Part shown: positions 18,232 through 26,872 of the stretch, in pieces
Numbering within the stretch: position 1 is the first letter of the stretch
Layout: each line of letters starts with the position of its first letter
Origin: Streptomyces sp. Alt3
GTDB taxonomy: Bacteria; Actinomycetota; Actinomycetes; Streptomycetales; Streptomycetaceae
Assembly: GCF_030719215.1 (NCBI RefSeq)
Contig: NZ_CP120983.1
Location: 1,054,001-1,118,000 of the forward strand
DNA length: 64,000 bases
Direction of reading: 5' to 3'
Program-made: the position numbers and the translations under genes
Notes under the pieces: model-generated
Database searches by the model: none
Seen by the model: only the letters and a program-made list of their open reading frames with translations
What the model was told of the DNA's origin: nothing

Positions 18232-19551
18232 ATGATTGACTACCGCAAGGCACCAGCCGTTCCGGTGTGGACACTCGCGACGGGTGACGTCCGGGTGCCC
18301 GCAGTGGCCGGGGACGGGCCGATGACGGCTGAGCGCCTGGGCGAACTTCGCAGTGTGCTTGCCGCCCTGGCCGACGAGCCGATCGCCACGCTTGAGGTGC
18401 ATCCGCTGCCCACCGACCTCGACCGCAGCCGAGGCATCCCGCTCGATGCCGTGAGCCCCCTGGCACAGCACCTGACGCAGCTCGTCACGCAGACAGCGCG
18501 GAACTCCTCCGCTGCGGCCACGGCCACCGCCGCCGGCGAGAACCTGTACACCATGGTGGTTCCGGCGAAGGTCGCCGCCCAGCTCGGTCAGGGCACCCTT
18601 CGCCCGATGATGTCGAAGGCGGTGGCCGGTGGCATCCGCGGCCCGCTCGTGGACCCCATGGGCCGCATCGCCTCCGGCGTGACGTTCGTGCCGGTCGGGA
18701 AGGCGGCAGCGGCGGGCGCAGCCGGTGGGGCCGGTGCGACGGCCGGTGTCGCGGCCGCCGGCAGCGCGGCGCTCACCGTGGCCGCGCCGCTCGTTCTCAT
18801 GGCCGTGGCGGTGGGGGTGAGCGCGCATGCGGACCGCCAGCGCCAGCAGGCCATAGAACACATCACAGAGCTGCTGGAGCAACTGCACGAAGAGAAGCTC
18901 GATGACGAGCACAGCGAACTCGACGGCTGCCGCGATGCCATCGACAAAGCCACCGCCATCCTGCTCGACCAGGGCAAGCTCGGTATTTCGCTGGGACTGG
19001 ACTCGGCGGTGCATGCCATCAACACGGCGCTCGGCAGAGCTGATCGCCGTCTTGCCCGGTGGCGGAGCGCACTCGACAAGCTGCCCGACGGTGAGGCCGT
19101 CGAGATCGCCGCGCTGACCAAGTCGTTCCCCGGCGTCGACGACCAGGGAGGCACCTTCCGCGCCCACCTCGAACTCGCCGCCCTCGCCCTCGCGCTGAAG
19201 CGACGGGTCATCGTCCTGCAAGCCGTCGAGCATGCCCAGAGCGACCCTGGCAATCTGTTCGAGAGCTTCACCCGCGCACTCAGGCGCGACCAACAGCGTC
19301 TCGACGAGATGGAGTCGGGCATCGCCGGTGTCCTGGTCCGTCTGTCGGCGCTGGAGCTGGCCCGCCCGAACGGTTTGCGGCCCGTCTTCACGCCCGGTGA
19401 AGTCGATCGACTGATGCGCGCGACACACCGGATTCACCAGCTCGGTGATGGCATCACGGTCAACAGCCGCGCGACGGACGTGGCGATCGAGATCGCCCGC
19501 GACAAGGACGGCTCGGTGATCGTGTTCCCCGCGCTGCCCGTGGGGGCCTAG
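18232..19551 (+). CDS. Unknown protein with Gly/Ala hydrophobic hairpin between helical arms
   Basis: 439 residues; the ATG at 18232 has AGGGGGAG upstream. I do not recognise the family. About residues 1-150 are mixed; 155-200 form a Gly/Ala-rich hydrophobic stretch (AAAAGAAGGAGATAGVAAAG, then LTVAAPLVLMAVAVGV) able to make a membrane hairpin or glycine zipper. Right after come charged amphipathic helices (RQRQQAIEHITELLEQLHEE...) reaching about residue 360. No signal peptide is seen. A hydrophobic hairpin flanked by long helices recalls membrane-active helical proteins, but that is only architecture. A member of the accessory stretch 17.5-24.6 kb; single gene with its own upstream region. 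Confidence 0.7.
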   Translation: MIDYRKAPAVPVWTLATGDVRVPAVAGDGPMTAERLGELRSVLAALADEPIATLEVHPLPTDLDRSRGIPLDAVSPLAQHLTQLVTQTARNSSAAATATAAGENLYTMVVPAKVAAQLGQGTLRPMMSKAVAGGIRGPLVDPMGRIASGVTFVPVGKAAAAGAAGGAGATAGVAAAGSAALTVAAPLVLMAVAVGVSAHADRQRQQAIEHITELLEQLHEEKLDDEHSELDGCRDAIDKATAILLDQGKLGISLGLDSAVHAINTALGRADRRLARWRSALDKLPDGEAVEIAALTKSFPGVDDQGGTFRAHLELAALALALKRRVIVLQAVEHAQSDPGNLFESFTRALRRDQQRLDEMESGIAGVLVRLSALELARPNGLRPVFTPGEVDRLMRATHRIHQLGDGITVNSRATDVAIEIARDKDGSVIVFPALPVGA

Positions 19552-19568
19552 CTTGCCTTTGACATCAG

Positions 19569-19585
19569 GGCCCCGGGGTCCGGGG
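19569..19585. terminator. Weak hairpin after the unknown gene
   Basis: GCCCCGG-GGT-CCGGGGC, a 7-bp perfect stem 17 bp beyond the stop of the 18232 gene. Confidence 0.4.
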
Positions 19586-19605
19586 CGTCAAGATCGTGCC
19601 GGTGG

Positions 19606-20106
19606 ATGGGCCAGGTCGTGCTGATCGCGTCTGTCAGGTACCCGGAACGGTGTTCGGGTTGCGGCTCGGAGCTGGAGTGCGTCGGCGTTCAGGCGTTGGT
19701 TGGAGAAAGTCTTGAATGGGACATCAGCTACCACTGCTCCGGCTGCGGCGACGCTTTGTACGAGTGCGGGCCAGGAGGAAGCTCCGTGCCGGACGACCTG
19801 CGCCGGCGTCTTCTGGCCGAGCACGGCGAGGCGCGGCTCGTACTCAGTGATCCTCGCGCCAGTTCGGTCCCTGTGATGAAGGTTCTTCGCGCCGAACTCG
19901 GCGGAGATCCGGCCCGGACGAAGAGGACACTCCAGCAGATCCGGGCTGGGCTGTTCGCAGGGACGATGCCCGAGACGACTCTTCTCGCCCACCGGCTGCG
20001 TGCCGCTGGTGTCGAGGCCGAGGTCGAGTGTCCGAAGCAGCCTGACGAGGCCCCAGCCGGTCAGCTCGCGGCTGACCTCGGGGTCCGAACGGCTCGTCGT
20101 ACTTGA
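19606..20106 (+). CDS. Unknown zinc-ribbon protein with L7/L12 C-terminal-like segment
   Basis: 166 residues. The N-terminus (about 15-48) has two CxxC-type knuckles, CSGCG and CSGCG, about 30 residues apart, typical of a zinc ribbon. The segment of about 85-145 (PVMKVLRAELGGDPARTKRT, then TTLLAHRLRAAGVEAEVE) has the helix-turn-helix-strand pattern of the ribosomal protein L7/L12 C-terminal domain, where 'VIKxVRE...GLxEAKxLV...A..LxxxLEEAGAxVEL' is the rule. In L7/L12 this surface recruits GTPases; a stand-alone copy with a zinc ribbon might bind ribosomes or factors (inference). Start at ATG 19606; no strong ribosome site. Confidence 0.6.
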   Translation: MGQVVLIASVRYPERCSGCGSELECVGVQALVGESLEWDISYHCSGCGDALYECGPGGSSVPDDLRRRLLAEHGEARLVLSDPRASSVPVMKVLRAELGGDPARTKRTLQQIRAGLFAGTMPETTLLAHRLRAAGVEAEVECPKQPDEAPAGQLAADLGVRTARRT

Positions 20107-20219
20107 CGGCTCGGACTGGTGACTGGCGGACGCGCAGTCGGCCTTCGTCCGAGCATGTGATCAGGCATCTCACCACGCCCGCTGCGACGACGGCTGACGT
20201 CCGACGTAGGGTCGCCCAC

Positions 20220-22193
20220 ATGTGGGCGGAAGTGGATCTGATCGACTGGGCAGCGCTGAGGCACAACTACGGGTCCGCAGAGGACGTGCCCGGACTGTTG
20301 CGCCGGTGCGCGGGGCCGGATCCGGAAGATGCGGAGCGCGCTGCGGACGACCTCCTCAATCACCTCTTCCACCAGGGTGGCTGGATATGCTCCGCCGCCC
20401 CTGCCGCGCTTCCGTTTCTGCTGCGCCTGGCCGCGAAGCCGGACGTGCCGAGCCGTCTCACGCTGCTGGAACTCGTATCGAGGCTGGCGTCCGAGTCCGT
20501 GCAGGTCGCCGAGAAGTGGGTGGATCCCGGCTGGCCATCGGCATGGGAGCGCACCTTGCCGGAGGTGCTCGTCCTGCTCGACGTGCCCGAGCCGGAGATA
20601 CGGCGAGCCGCAGCCGATGTGATCGGCTCCTGCCGGAGCCCCGGTGAGCTCACTCTGCCTGCGTTGCTACGGCGCTGGCAGGCGGAGGACGATCCGGCGA
20701 CGCGTCTTGACCTGGTCCTCGCACTCGGCCATGCGGTGCTCCAGGAACCGGCCGGCGAACATGGCCCCGGGGTCCGCACCTTGCTCCGCGGGCTGCTCGA
20801 TGCCCCGGAGGCGCAGATACGCCTGGCAGCGGTGCACGCGATCGCCCCGGCCGACCCGGCCCTTCCGGTGCAACAGCTGGGCCTGCTGCTGGACGCGGTA
20901 CGGGATCCGAGCGTCGAATTGTGGCAGCACACCAGCGCGGTGGAGACCGGTGTACGGGGTGTCCACCACTGGACGGCTGCGCTGCTCACCGGCCCGTCTC
21001 CCTCTTTCACACTCGGCCTGCTGGATGACCACCCCGATGTCGAACAGCGGATCGGAGGCCTGGCCCGTGCCGGCGGGCTGCTGGCCCAGTGGCGCTCACC
21101 TGCCAGCGCGCTCCTTCCACGCCTCGTGGCACGGTTGGACGACCCCGCAGCCGAGGTCCGTTTCCGGGCGGTCGAGCTGCTGGCCTGTCTGGGTCCGGCG
21201 GCCGCGGCTCACGCGGATGAGGTCGCCGCGCTGATCGGCGACACCGGTGCCCGGACCACACGCAAAGGGGAGACCGTCGCCGAGGCGGCCCTATGGGCGC
21301 TGGCCCGGATGAACGACCCCCGCTGCGTGCCGGGCCTGATCGACGCGGCGGCTCACCCACGATCCGGTTTCGCTTCGAATTCTGCTCACTACCCCTCCGC
21401 CGACTGGCATTACGCAGTCCTCCCCGCGCTCCACGAGGTCGTCGGCCACCTTCCCGACCATGCCGGCCTGCTGCTTCCCATGATCTGCGGCCGGCTCGAC
21501 ACCGCTACGGACGGCCACGTACTCAGCTCGTACTGTCAGGTGCTCGCTGACTGGGGCCCCGCTGCCGATGCAGCGGTTCCACAACTGCTCGGCCTGCTGG
21601 AGGACGACCGGACCTGGACCGCAGCAGCGGAAGCGCTCGCAGGAATCGGAAGAGCCGGGAACGGGGCGGCGGAACTTCTCCTGGCCCGGTCGTCCGTTCC
21701 CGGGGAGCACACGGAACTCGCGGCCTGGGCCTACTGGAAGGTCGGTGGCGAACCCGGCCCCGCCCTGGAAGCACTTGGACGAACGGTCGCGGGGAGGGGC
21801 TTCCCACGCCCTGCGCTGCAGATGCTCGCCGACCTGGGCACGCACGCCGCCCAGCACGCGGACCGGCTCCGGACCATGACCTCCGATACCGAACCATGGA
21901 CCCGTGTCGAAGCAGCACACGCCCTGTGGGCAGCGACCGGTGACACCGAGAGCTCCATACCGGCGCTGATGACTGCCGTACGGGGGGCGGCCGACGGTAC
22001 ATGGCTGCCGGTCATGCTCCCCGCAGCGCGGTACCTGGCCCGAATCGGCCACGCCGCCCGGCCCGCCGCCGAGCTCCTGCGAGGTGTGCCGAACCTTGAT
22101 CAGCGGCTTCGCAGCAGCGGCGGCTGGCTGGGCTTCGTCCAGGACGAAGCCTTCAGCACTGCTGTCCGCGAGCTGCTCGCCGCGTGCGACTGA
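20220..22193 (+). CDS. HEAT-repeat protein
   Basis: 657 residues from ATG 20220, built throughout of about 35-40-residue helical repeats (for example PEIRRAAADVIGSCRSPGEL, and AEVRFRAVELLACLGPAA), i.e. an alpha-solenoid for protein-protein contacts. The N-terminal WAALRHNYGSAEDVPGLLRR and HQGGWICSAAPAALPFLLRL are a signature I associate with a common Streptomyces HEAT family of unknown role. An in-frame upstream extension to 20103 looks non-coding. No enzyme domain. A second, smaller HEAT protein lies at 24082-24654. Fold is confident; function unknown. Confidence 0.8.
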   Translation: MWAEVDLIDWAALRHNYGSAEDVPGLLRRCAGPDPEDAERAADDLLNHLFHQGGWICSAAPAALPFLLRLAAKPDVPSRLTLLELVSRLASESVQVAEKWVDPGWPSAWERTLPEVLVLLDVPEPEIRRAAADVIGSCRSPGELTLPALLRRWQAEDDPATRLDLVLALGHAVLQEPAGEHGPGVRTLLRGLLDAPEAQIRLAAVHAIAPADPALPVQQLGLLLDAVRDPSVELWQHTSAVETGVRGVHHWTAALLTGPSPSFTLGLLDDHPDVEQRIGGLARAGGLLAQWRSPASALLPRLVARLDDPAAEVRFRAVELLACLGPAAAAHADEVAALIGDTGARTTRKGETVAEAALWALARMNDPRCVPGLIDAAAHPRSGFASNSAHYPSADWHYAVLPALHEVVGHLPDHAGLLLPMICGRLDTATDGHVLSSYCQVLADWGPAADAAVPQLLGLLEDDRTWTAAAEALAGIGRAGNGAAELLLARSSVPGEHTELAAWAYWKVGGEPGPALEALGRTVAGRGFPRPALQMLADLGTHAAQHADRLRTMTSDTEPWTRVEAAHALWAATGDTESSIPALMTAVRGAADGTWLPVMLPAARYLARIGHAARPAAELLRGVPNLDQRLRSSGGWLGFVQDEAFSTAVRELLAACD

Positions 22194-22490
22194 CGCGTCG
22201 GCCACAGCGATCGGGACGGTTGCGATTCTGCCGGTGCCGAATGAGACGGCCCGAGGGCTGCCGCAGCCGTGCACTCCACTCCGCAGTGTGCGCTGAGCAC
22301 CGCGAGAAGGACGCGCAGGCGGATGCCGGCCCAGCGCTGCGGCTGCCCGCATCGACGGCAGGGGTCTGATGAGCTGAGGGACCTGCCCGAAATTCGCTGA
22401 GTCGAGCCACAGTTGCAGGCGGGCTCTGTGGGCACGCATATTGATCGTAGGGCCAGGAACCGATCTACTGCAGCACACGTCTCCCGCACC
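22194..22490. other. 297-bp gap, nothing recognised
   Basis: No supported gene, repeat or hairpin. It presumably carries the promoter for the methyltransferase. Confidence 0.4.
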
Positions 22491-23279
22491 ATGACCTCAA
22501 GCGAGCACCAAGAGCACACGTTTTCCACCAGGCTGGTTTCACCGTCCTCGGTGAGTGTGGATCCGTCGAAGGTCAACGACTACAACAGCTTCGCCGAGGC
22601 GTACACGGCCGCGAACGAAACCAACCTGGTCAATGCCTACTACGAGCGTCCCGCGATGCTGGCCCTCGCCGGACACGTGGCCGGCCTGCGGATCCTCGAC
22701 GCCGGCTGTGGCTCGGGGCTCCTGTTCGCCGCGCTGCGCGACCGTGGCGCCATTGTGAGTGGCTTCGACTCCAGTGCCGGGATGCTGGGGCTGGCCCGGC
22801 AGCGGCTCGGCGACGGTGGGGACCTGCAGGTGGCGGAGCTGGGCAGCCCGCTTCCCTACCCTGATGACACGTTCGACGATGTAGTGGCGTCGCTGGTGCT
22901 GCACTACCTGGAGGACTGGGGGCCGGCGCTGGCCGAGCTGCGACGCGTACTCAGGCCCGGCGGTCGGCTGATCGCGTCTGTCGACCATCCCTTTGCCGTC
23001 AACCTCATTCACCGTGAGGCCGGCCGCGAGGCCGAGTGCGACTACTTCGACACCACCAAGTGGACCGTGGAGTGGAGCATGGGCGGCCAGACCACCCTGG
23101 TGAGTCGCTGGAACAGGCCGCTGCACGCGATGATCGAGGCTTTCACCGGGGCCGGTTTCCGGATTACGGTCATCAGCGAGCCGGAGCCTGATCCCGCCGC
23201 CCGCGAGCTGTTCCCCGAGGCCATCGCGGCCGAGCCGCGCTTCCTGTGCTTCCTGTTCTTCGTACTGCAAGCGGATTAG
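22491..23279 (+). CDS. Class I SAM-dependent methyltransferase
   Basis: 262 residues from ATG 22491; a longer in-frame start (22413) and a GTG (22551) exist, and none has a good ribosome site. Motif I is LRILDAGCGSG (about 67-76), followed by GFDSS (motif II acidic region), PYPDDTFDDVVASLVLHYLE (motif IV) and LRRVLRPGGRLI (motif VI), matching the UbiE/Methyltransf_11 group. DHPFAVNL and the C-terminal half bind the unknown acceptor. It lies in the accessory region with no pathway partners, so the substrate cannot be inferred. Confidence 0.85.
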   Translation: MTSSEHQEHTFSTRLVSPSSVSVDPSKVNDYNSFAEAYTAANETNLVNAYYERPAMLALAGHVAGLRILDAGCGSGLLFAALRDRGAIVSGFDSSAGMLGLARQRLGDGGDLQVAELGSPLPYPDDTFDDVVASLVLHYLEDWGPALAELRRVLRPGGRLIASVDHPFAVNLIHREAGREAECDYFDTTKWTVEWSMGGQTTLVSRWNRPLHAMIEAFTGAGFRITVISEPEPDPAARELFPEAIAAEPRFLCFLFFVLQAD

Positions 23280-23409
23280 TACTCCGGTGTGCAGTCTCTC
23301 GATGGCCCAGGGCGACGACGGCCAGTACCGCAGCGCCTGACGCAGGCGGCCGCCGCGAGATGATCAGGAGTTGTGTGGGCTTCTGAAGATCGTGCGGTAG
23401 CCGCGGGCC

Positions 23410-23565
23410 ATGATCCATAATGCAGGCCCTGCCCGCTGGCGGGCGATGCTCGACCAGGTCATGGCCCGCATCGCAGGCCGGTTCGGGCGAGTTGAGCCGC
23501 GAGCCATGGCCCGCCCTTACCTGCTCGGGCTGCTATCGAGCGTCGAGTGGAAGGACTGCTGGCAG
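23410..23565 (+). pseudogene. N-terminal remnant of an IS701-type transposase
   Basis: Residues 'MARIAGRFGRVEPRAMARPY' and 'LLGLLSSVEWKDCWQ' closely match the start of Streptomyces IS701/IS4-like transposases, where RVEPR-x-RA-x-xYL-x-GLLS-x-VERKN-x-WQLAE is the norm. After CWQ the similarity stops and the frame closes at 23628. The DDE catalytic domain is absent, so this is a dead fragment. I see no intact terminal inverted repeats. Confidence 0.7.
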
Positions 23566-23624
23566 CCAGGCCGTTTCCTTCGGAACACCTCAGCGATCTT
23601 GTCCGGCCTGGATACGGTGATGGC

Positions 23625-23996
23625 ATGACGACAATCCTGCGGCACCCCCGACCTGGATTCATGTGGGATTGGTGGGCAGTGGACGCTCAGGGCTTCCTCG
23701 TACAGTTCAGTGGCGGGCCAGCTCCCGAGCATCTACTGGCGCATGTGGATCGTGTCGACGCCGCGGCTGCGTGGGCCGAGGAGAACTGTCCCGCGTGGTT
23801 CAACGATGCTCCCCCGTCGCTTCACGCCTTCAACTGCAACGGCGAGCTGCCGGTCTACACCCGCAACAGCGTCCCGGACTCCCCGTTGCGACTGTCCGAC
23901 ACCCCAGTAGCCATCGCCGACGCCGCGGCGCTGGTTGAACTGAACAAGACAGTGGGAGACACCTGGACCGTTTACCTCGACCAGGGATGGGTTTAG
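23625..23996 (+). CDS. Small protein of unknown function
   Basis: 123 residues from ATG 23625, MTTILRHPRPGFMWDWWAVD. The sequence is Trp/Asp/Ala-rich with a compact mixed fold, no signal peptide or membrane helix; WAEENCPAWF is a central feature. I do not recognise the family. It starts inside the tail of the transposase remnant, which may have brought or replaced its promoter. Composition is ordinary for a Streptomyces gene, so it is probably real. Confidence 0.55.
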   Translation: MTTILRHPRPGFMWDWWAVDAQGFLVQFSGGPAPEHLLAHVDRVDAAAAWAEENCPAWFNDAPPSLHAFNCNGELPVYTRNSVPDSPLRLSDTPVAIADAAALVELNKTVGDTWTVYLDQGWV

Positions 23997-24081
23997 GCAC
24001 CCGGCTGTAGTCACCTCGCCGACCAGATGAAATGGCGGCGACGCCATTCGGCTGCGGTCCCCTTGCACACCGCCCGCCCCC

Positions 24082-24654
24082 TCAGCCCGCCGGCAGCCGC
24101 CTGAGCGCTTCCGCCGCCGCCGTGCCGAGGCGCGGGTGCGGCAGGGCTGCCTCCAGGACGGGGCGGGCCCTGTCGTCCCCCAGGCTCCCCAGCCCCTCGA
24201 CGCAGGCCAGCGCGACGCGCCAGTGCGGTTCGCCGGGGGTCAGGAGCCGGTGCAGGGTGCTGACCAGGGCGGGTACCGACTCCGGTGCACGCAGGGCGGT
24301 CAGCAGCCGGACCGGGTGCAGGGCGTAGCCCGTCCGCAGGCTGTTGGTGGCGAGCGCGGCCGCCGCCCTGGGCGTGCGGGGGTCACCGAGAAGGCGCAGG
24401 GCGTGCGCGGCGGACACGCAGCGTTCGGGATCGCGGTGGTTGAGCAGCAGGACCAGCGCCTCGAAGGCCCGGCGGTCGCCCCGGCAGCCGAGCCGGAACG
24501 CCGCGATCTCGCGTGCCCACAGCGGGCGTTCGCGCTCGACGAGCACCAGGGCAAGTTCCTCGGCGTCTTCGGTGGCGAGCAGCCTCCGGAAGTCCTCGGA
24601 CCCACCTGCCTCGTCGCCGAGCCTGTTCGTCAGCGAGCGGAACTCCTCATCCAT
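24082..24654 (-). CDS. Small HEAT-repeat protein
   Basis: 190 residues from ATG 24654 (MDEEFRSLTNRLGDEAGG); a GTG at 24678 would add eight. At least four helical repeats are visible (CVSAAHALRLLGDPRTPRAA; WRVALACVEGLGSLGDDRAR; and so on), as in HEAT/PBS-lyase-type scaffolds. No catalytic residues. No Shine-Dalgarno sequence at either start, so it may be leaderless. It faces away from the hydroxyacyl-CoA dehydrogenase. Function unknown; the fold is well supported. Confidence 0.75.
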   Translation of the reverse strand: MDEEFRSLTNRLGDEAGGSEDFRRLLATEDAEELALVLVERERPLWAREIAAFRLGCRGDRRAFEALVLLLNHRDPERCVSAAHALRLLGDPRTPRAAAALATNSLRTGYALHPVRLLTALRAPESVPALVSTLHRLLTPGEPHWRVALACVEGLGSLGDDRARPVLEAALPHPRLGTAAAEALRRLPAG

Positions 24655-24999
24655 GACGGTGAGTTTAACGACGCGCACGCAGGGTGTTCACGGAACTGTG
24701 TGCCAGTGCACAGGCGGCCAGGGCTGGCGCGCTCGTTACTCGCCGGTTAGTCTCAAGTGAGCGGGACACACACCCGCCGGCTCCGGTGGCCTGGTGACGC
24801 AGCCACCCGGAGTGCATGTCGGTTCGGCAGTTCGTGAGACGTGGCTCGGGACAGAGCCCGTCACCCCTCCCCGAGTGCCACGCGCACCCGGGACCGTGCA
24901 CCACGACACGCAATTCCCGCACATCGAGCGCCGGTTGATCCAGATACACACGCGCGCCGCCGTGCTCCTCACAGTCGTCACTCACCCTGGAGTCCCGTG
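24655..24999. other. 345-bp divergent intergenic region
   Basis: Lies between the small HEAT gene and the 3-hydroxyacyl-CoA dehydrogenase gene. It is locally AT-richer around 24735-24765 (TTACTCGCCGGTTAGTCTCA), a likely promoter or operator zone. I see no gene. Confidence 0.4.
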
Positions 25000-26781
25000 A
25001 TGGACACCCCTCTCACCACCATTGCCGTCGTCGGCCTCGGCACCATGGGCACCGGCATCGCCGAGGTCCTGGCCCGTGCGGGCCGCGAGGTCATCGGAAT
25101 CGACATCAGCGAGGCCGCGGCCCGGCAGGCCGTCGCCTCCCTGGAGGCCTCCACCGCGCGCGCCGTGCGCCGTGAGCGGATCACGGAGCAGGAGCGGCGG
25201 GACGTCCTCGCCCGGTTCCGTACGTTCACCGATCTGCAGGCCGCCGCGGACGCGGAGCTGGTCATCGAGGTCGTGCCGGAGACGTACGAGATCAAGCAGC
25301 AGGTCTTCCGGGAGCTCGACGCGGTGGTCTCCCCCACCACGATCCTGGCGACGGGGACGAACGCCCTGTCCGTGACCCGGCTGGCAGCCGAGTCGCAGCA
25401 CCCGGAGCGCGTCCTCGGCCTGCACTTCTTCAATCCGGCGCCGGCCATGAAGCTCGTCGAGGTGGTCTCGTCGGTGCTGACCGCTCCGCCCGCCGTGGAG
25501 AGCGTCACCCGGCTCGCCCGTGAGCTGGGCAAGGAGCCGGTCGCCGTCGGTGACCGTCCGGGCTTCGTCGCGGACGGTCTGCTGTTCGGCTATCTCAACC
25601 AGGCCGCGGCGATGTACGAGGCGAGCTACGCCTCCCGTGAGGACATCGACGCCGCCATGAAGCTCGGTTGCGGACTGCCGATGGGCCCCCTGGCACTGCT
25701 CGACCTGATCGGCATCGACACGGCCCGCACGGTCCTGGAGGCCATGTACTCCGCGTCCCACGACCGGCTGCACGCCCCGGCTCCGGTGCTCGGGCAGCTC
25801 AGCGAGGCCGGTCTGACCGGCCGCAAGACGGGGCGTGGCTTCTACACCTACGACGCGCCCGGCGGCCAGACCGTGGTGCCGGACGCCCTGACCCCGAAGG
25901 AGAGCGCGGGCGCGGTCGCCGGGCGGACCGTGTCCTCGGTGGGTGTGGCCGGCTCGGGAACGATGGCTTCGGGCATCGCCGAGGTGTTCGCGAAGGCCGG
26001 GTACACAGTGGTGCTCGCCGCACGCAGCCAGGAGAAGGCGGACACGGCCAAGGCTCGGATCGCGAAGTCCCTGGGACGTTCGGTGACCAAGGGCCGGCTG
26101 ACCGAGGAGGCCCGGGACGGGACGCTCGCCCGGATCACCGCGTCGGGTTCGCTGGACTCCTTCGCCGACGTCGATCTCGCGGTCGAGGCGGTCGCCGAGG
26201 ACCTGGAGATCAAGCAGCAGCTCTTCACGACCCTCGACAAGGTCTGCAAGCCGGGCGCGGTGCTCGCGACCACCACCTCGTCCCTGCCGGTCGTTGCGGT
26301 CGCCCGGGTGACCTCCCGCCCCGAGGACGTCGTGGGGATGCACTTCTTCAACCCGGCGCCCGCGATGAAGCTGGTCGAGGTGGTCCGCACCGTGCTGACC
26401 GCCGACGACGTGCACGCCACGGTCCGCGAGGTCTGCGTGAAGGTGCGCAAGCACCCGGTCGACTGCGGTGACCGGGCCGGCTTCATCGTGAACGCGCTGC
26501 TGTTCCCGTACCTCAACAACGCGATCAAGATGGTCGAGGAGCACTACGCGTCGCTGGACGACATCGACGCGGCGATGAAGCTGGGCGGCGGCTACCCGAT
26601 GGGCCCATTCGAGCTCCTGGACGTCGTCGGTCTGGACGTCTCGCTCGCAATCGAGAAGGTCCTGCACAGCGAGTTCCGCGATCCGGGGCTCGCTCCGGCA
26701 CCGCTCCTCGAACACCTGGTGGCCGCGGGCTGCCTCGGCCGCAAGACGGGGCGCGGCTTCCGCGAATATGCCCGCCGCTGA
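25000..26781 (+). CDS. 3-hydroxyacyl-CoA dehydrogenase, tandem-duplicated
   Basis: 593 residues, about twice a single PaaH/Hbd enzyme. Two full copies lie in tandem: about 1-285 and 310-593. Copy 1 has the NAD motif VGLGTMGTGIAEVLARAG; copy 2 has VAGSGTMASGIAEVFAKAG, where the third Gly of GxGxxG is Ala. Each copy carries HFFNPAPAMKLVEVV (catalytic His and substrate loop) and a C-terminal dimerisation domain with 'GYPMGPFELLD/GLPMGPLALLD'. It oxidises or reduces 3-hydroxyacyl-CoA/acetoacetyl-CoA. Placed beside ccr, it probably works in the acetoacetyl-CoA to crotonyl-CoA branch. ATG 25000 has TGGAG upstream. Confidence 0.9.
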   Translation: MDTPLTTIAVVGLGTMGTGIAEVLARAGREVIGIDISEAAARQAVASLEASTARAVRRERITEQERRDVLARFRTFTDLQAAADAELVIEVVPETYEIKQQVFRELDAVVSPTTILATGTNALSVTRLAAESQHPERVLGLHFFNPAPAMKLVEVVSSVLTAPPAVESVTRLARELGKEPVAVGDRPGFVADGLLFGYLNQAAAMYEASYASREDIDAAMKLGCGLPMGPLALLDLIGIDTARTVLEAMYSASHDRLHAPAPVLGQLSEAGLTGRKTGRGFYTYDAPGGQTVVPDALTPKESAGAVAGRTVSSVGVAGSGTMASGIAEVFAKAGYTVVLAARSQEKADTAKARIAKSLGRSVTKGRLTEEARDGTLARITASGSLDSFADVDLAVEAVAEDLEIKQQLFTTLDKVCKPGAVLATTTSSLPVVAVARVTSRPEDVVGMHFFNPAPAMKLVEVVRTVLTADDVHATVREVCVKVRKHPVDCGDRAGFIVNALLFPYLNNAIKMVEEHYASLDDIDAAMKLGGGYPMGPFELLDVVGLDVSLAIEKVLHSEFRDPGLAPAPLLEHLVAAGCLGRKTGRGFREYARR

Positions 26782-26872
26782 TAGCGGTGCAGGGTGGGGC
26801 GGGTTGCTGGGGCCTTCGGGCGACCCGCCCCCACGGGCGCACCAACCTGCACCGATGGGTTACGTTCACTGC

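Noticed and set aside
20103..20219. Extended N-terminus of the HEAT protein
   Set aside because: The upstream residues are Thr/Arg-rich with no repeat pattern; the family-like sequence begins at ATG 20220.
23410..23628. Intact transposase gene
   Set aside because: Only the N-terminal motif matches; the DDE domain and inverted repeats are missing, so it is listed as a remnant.
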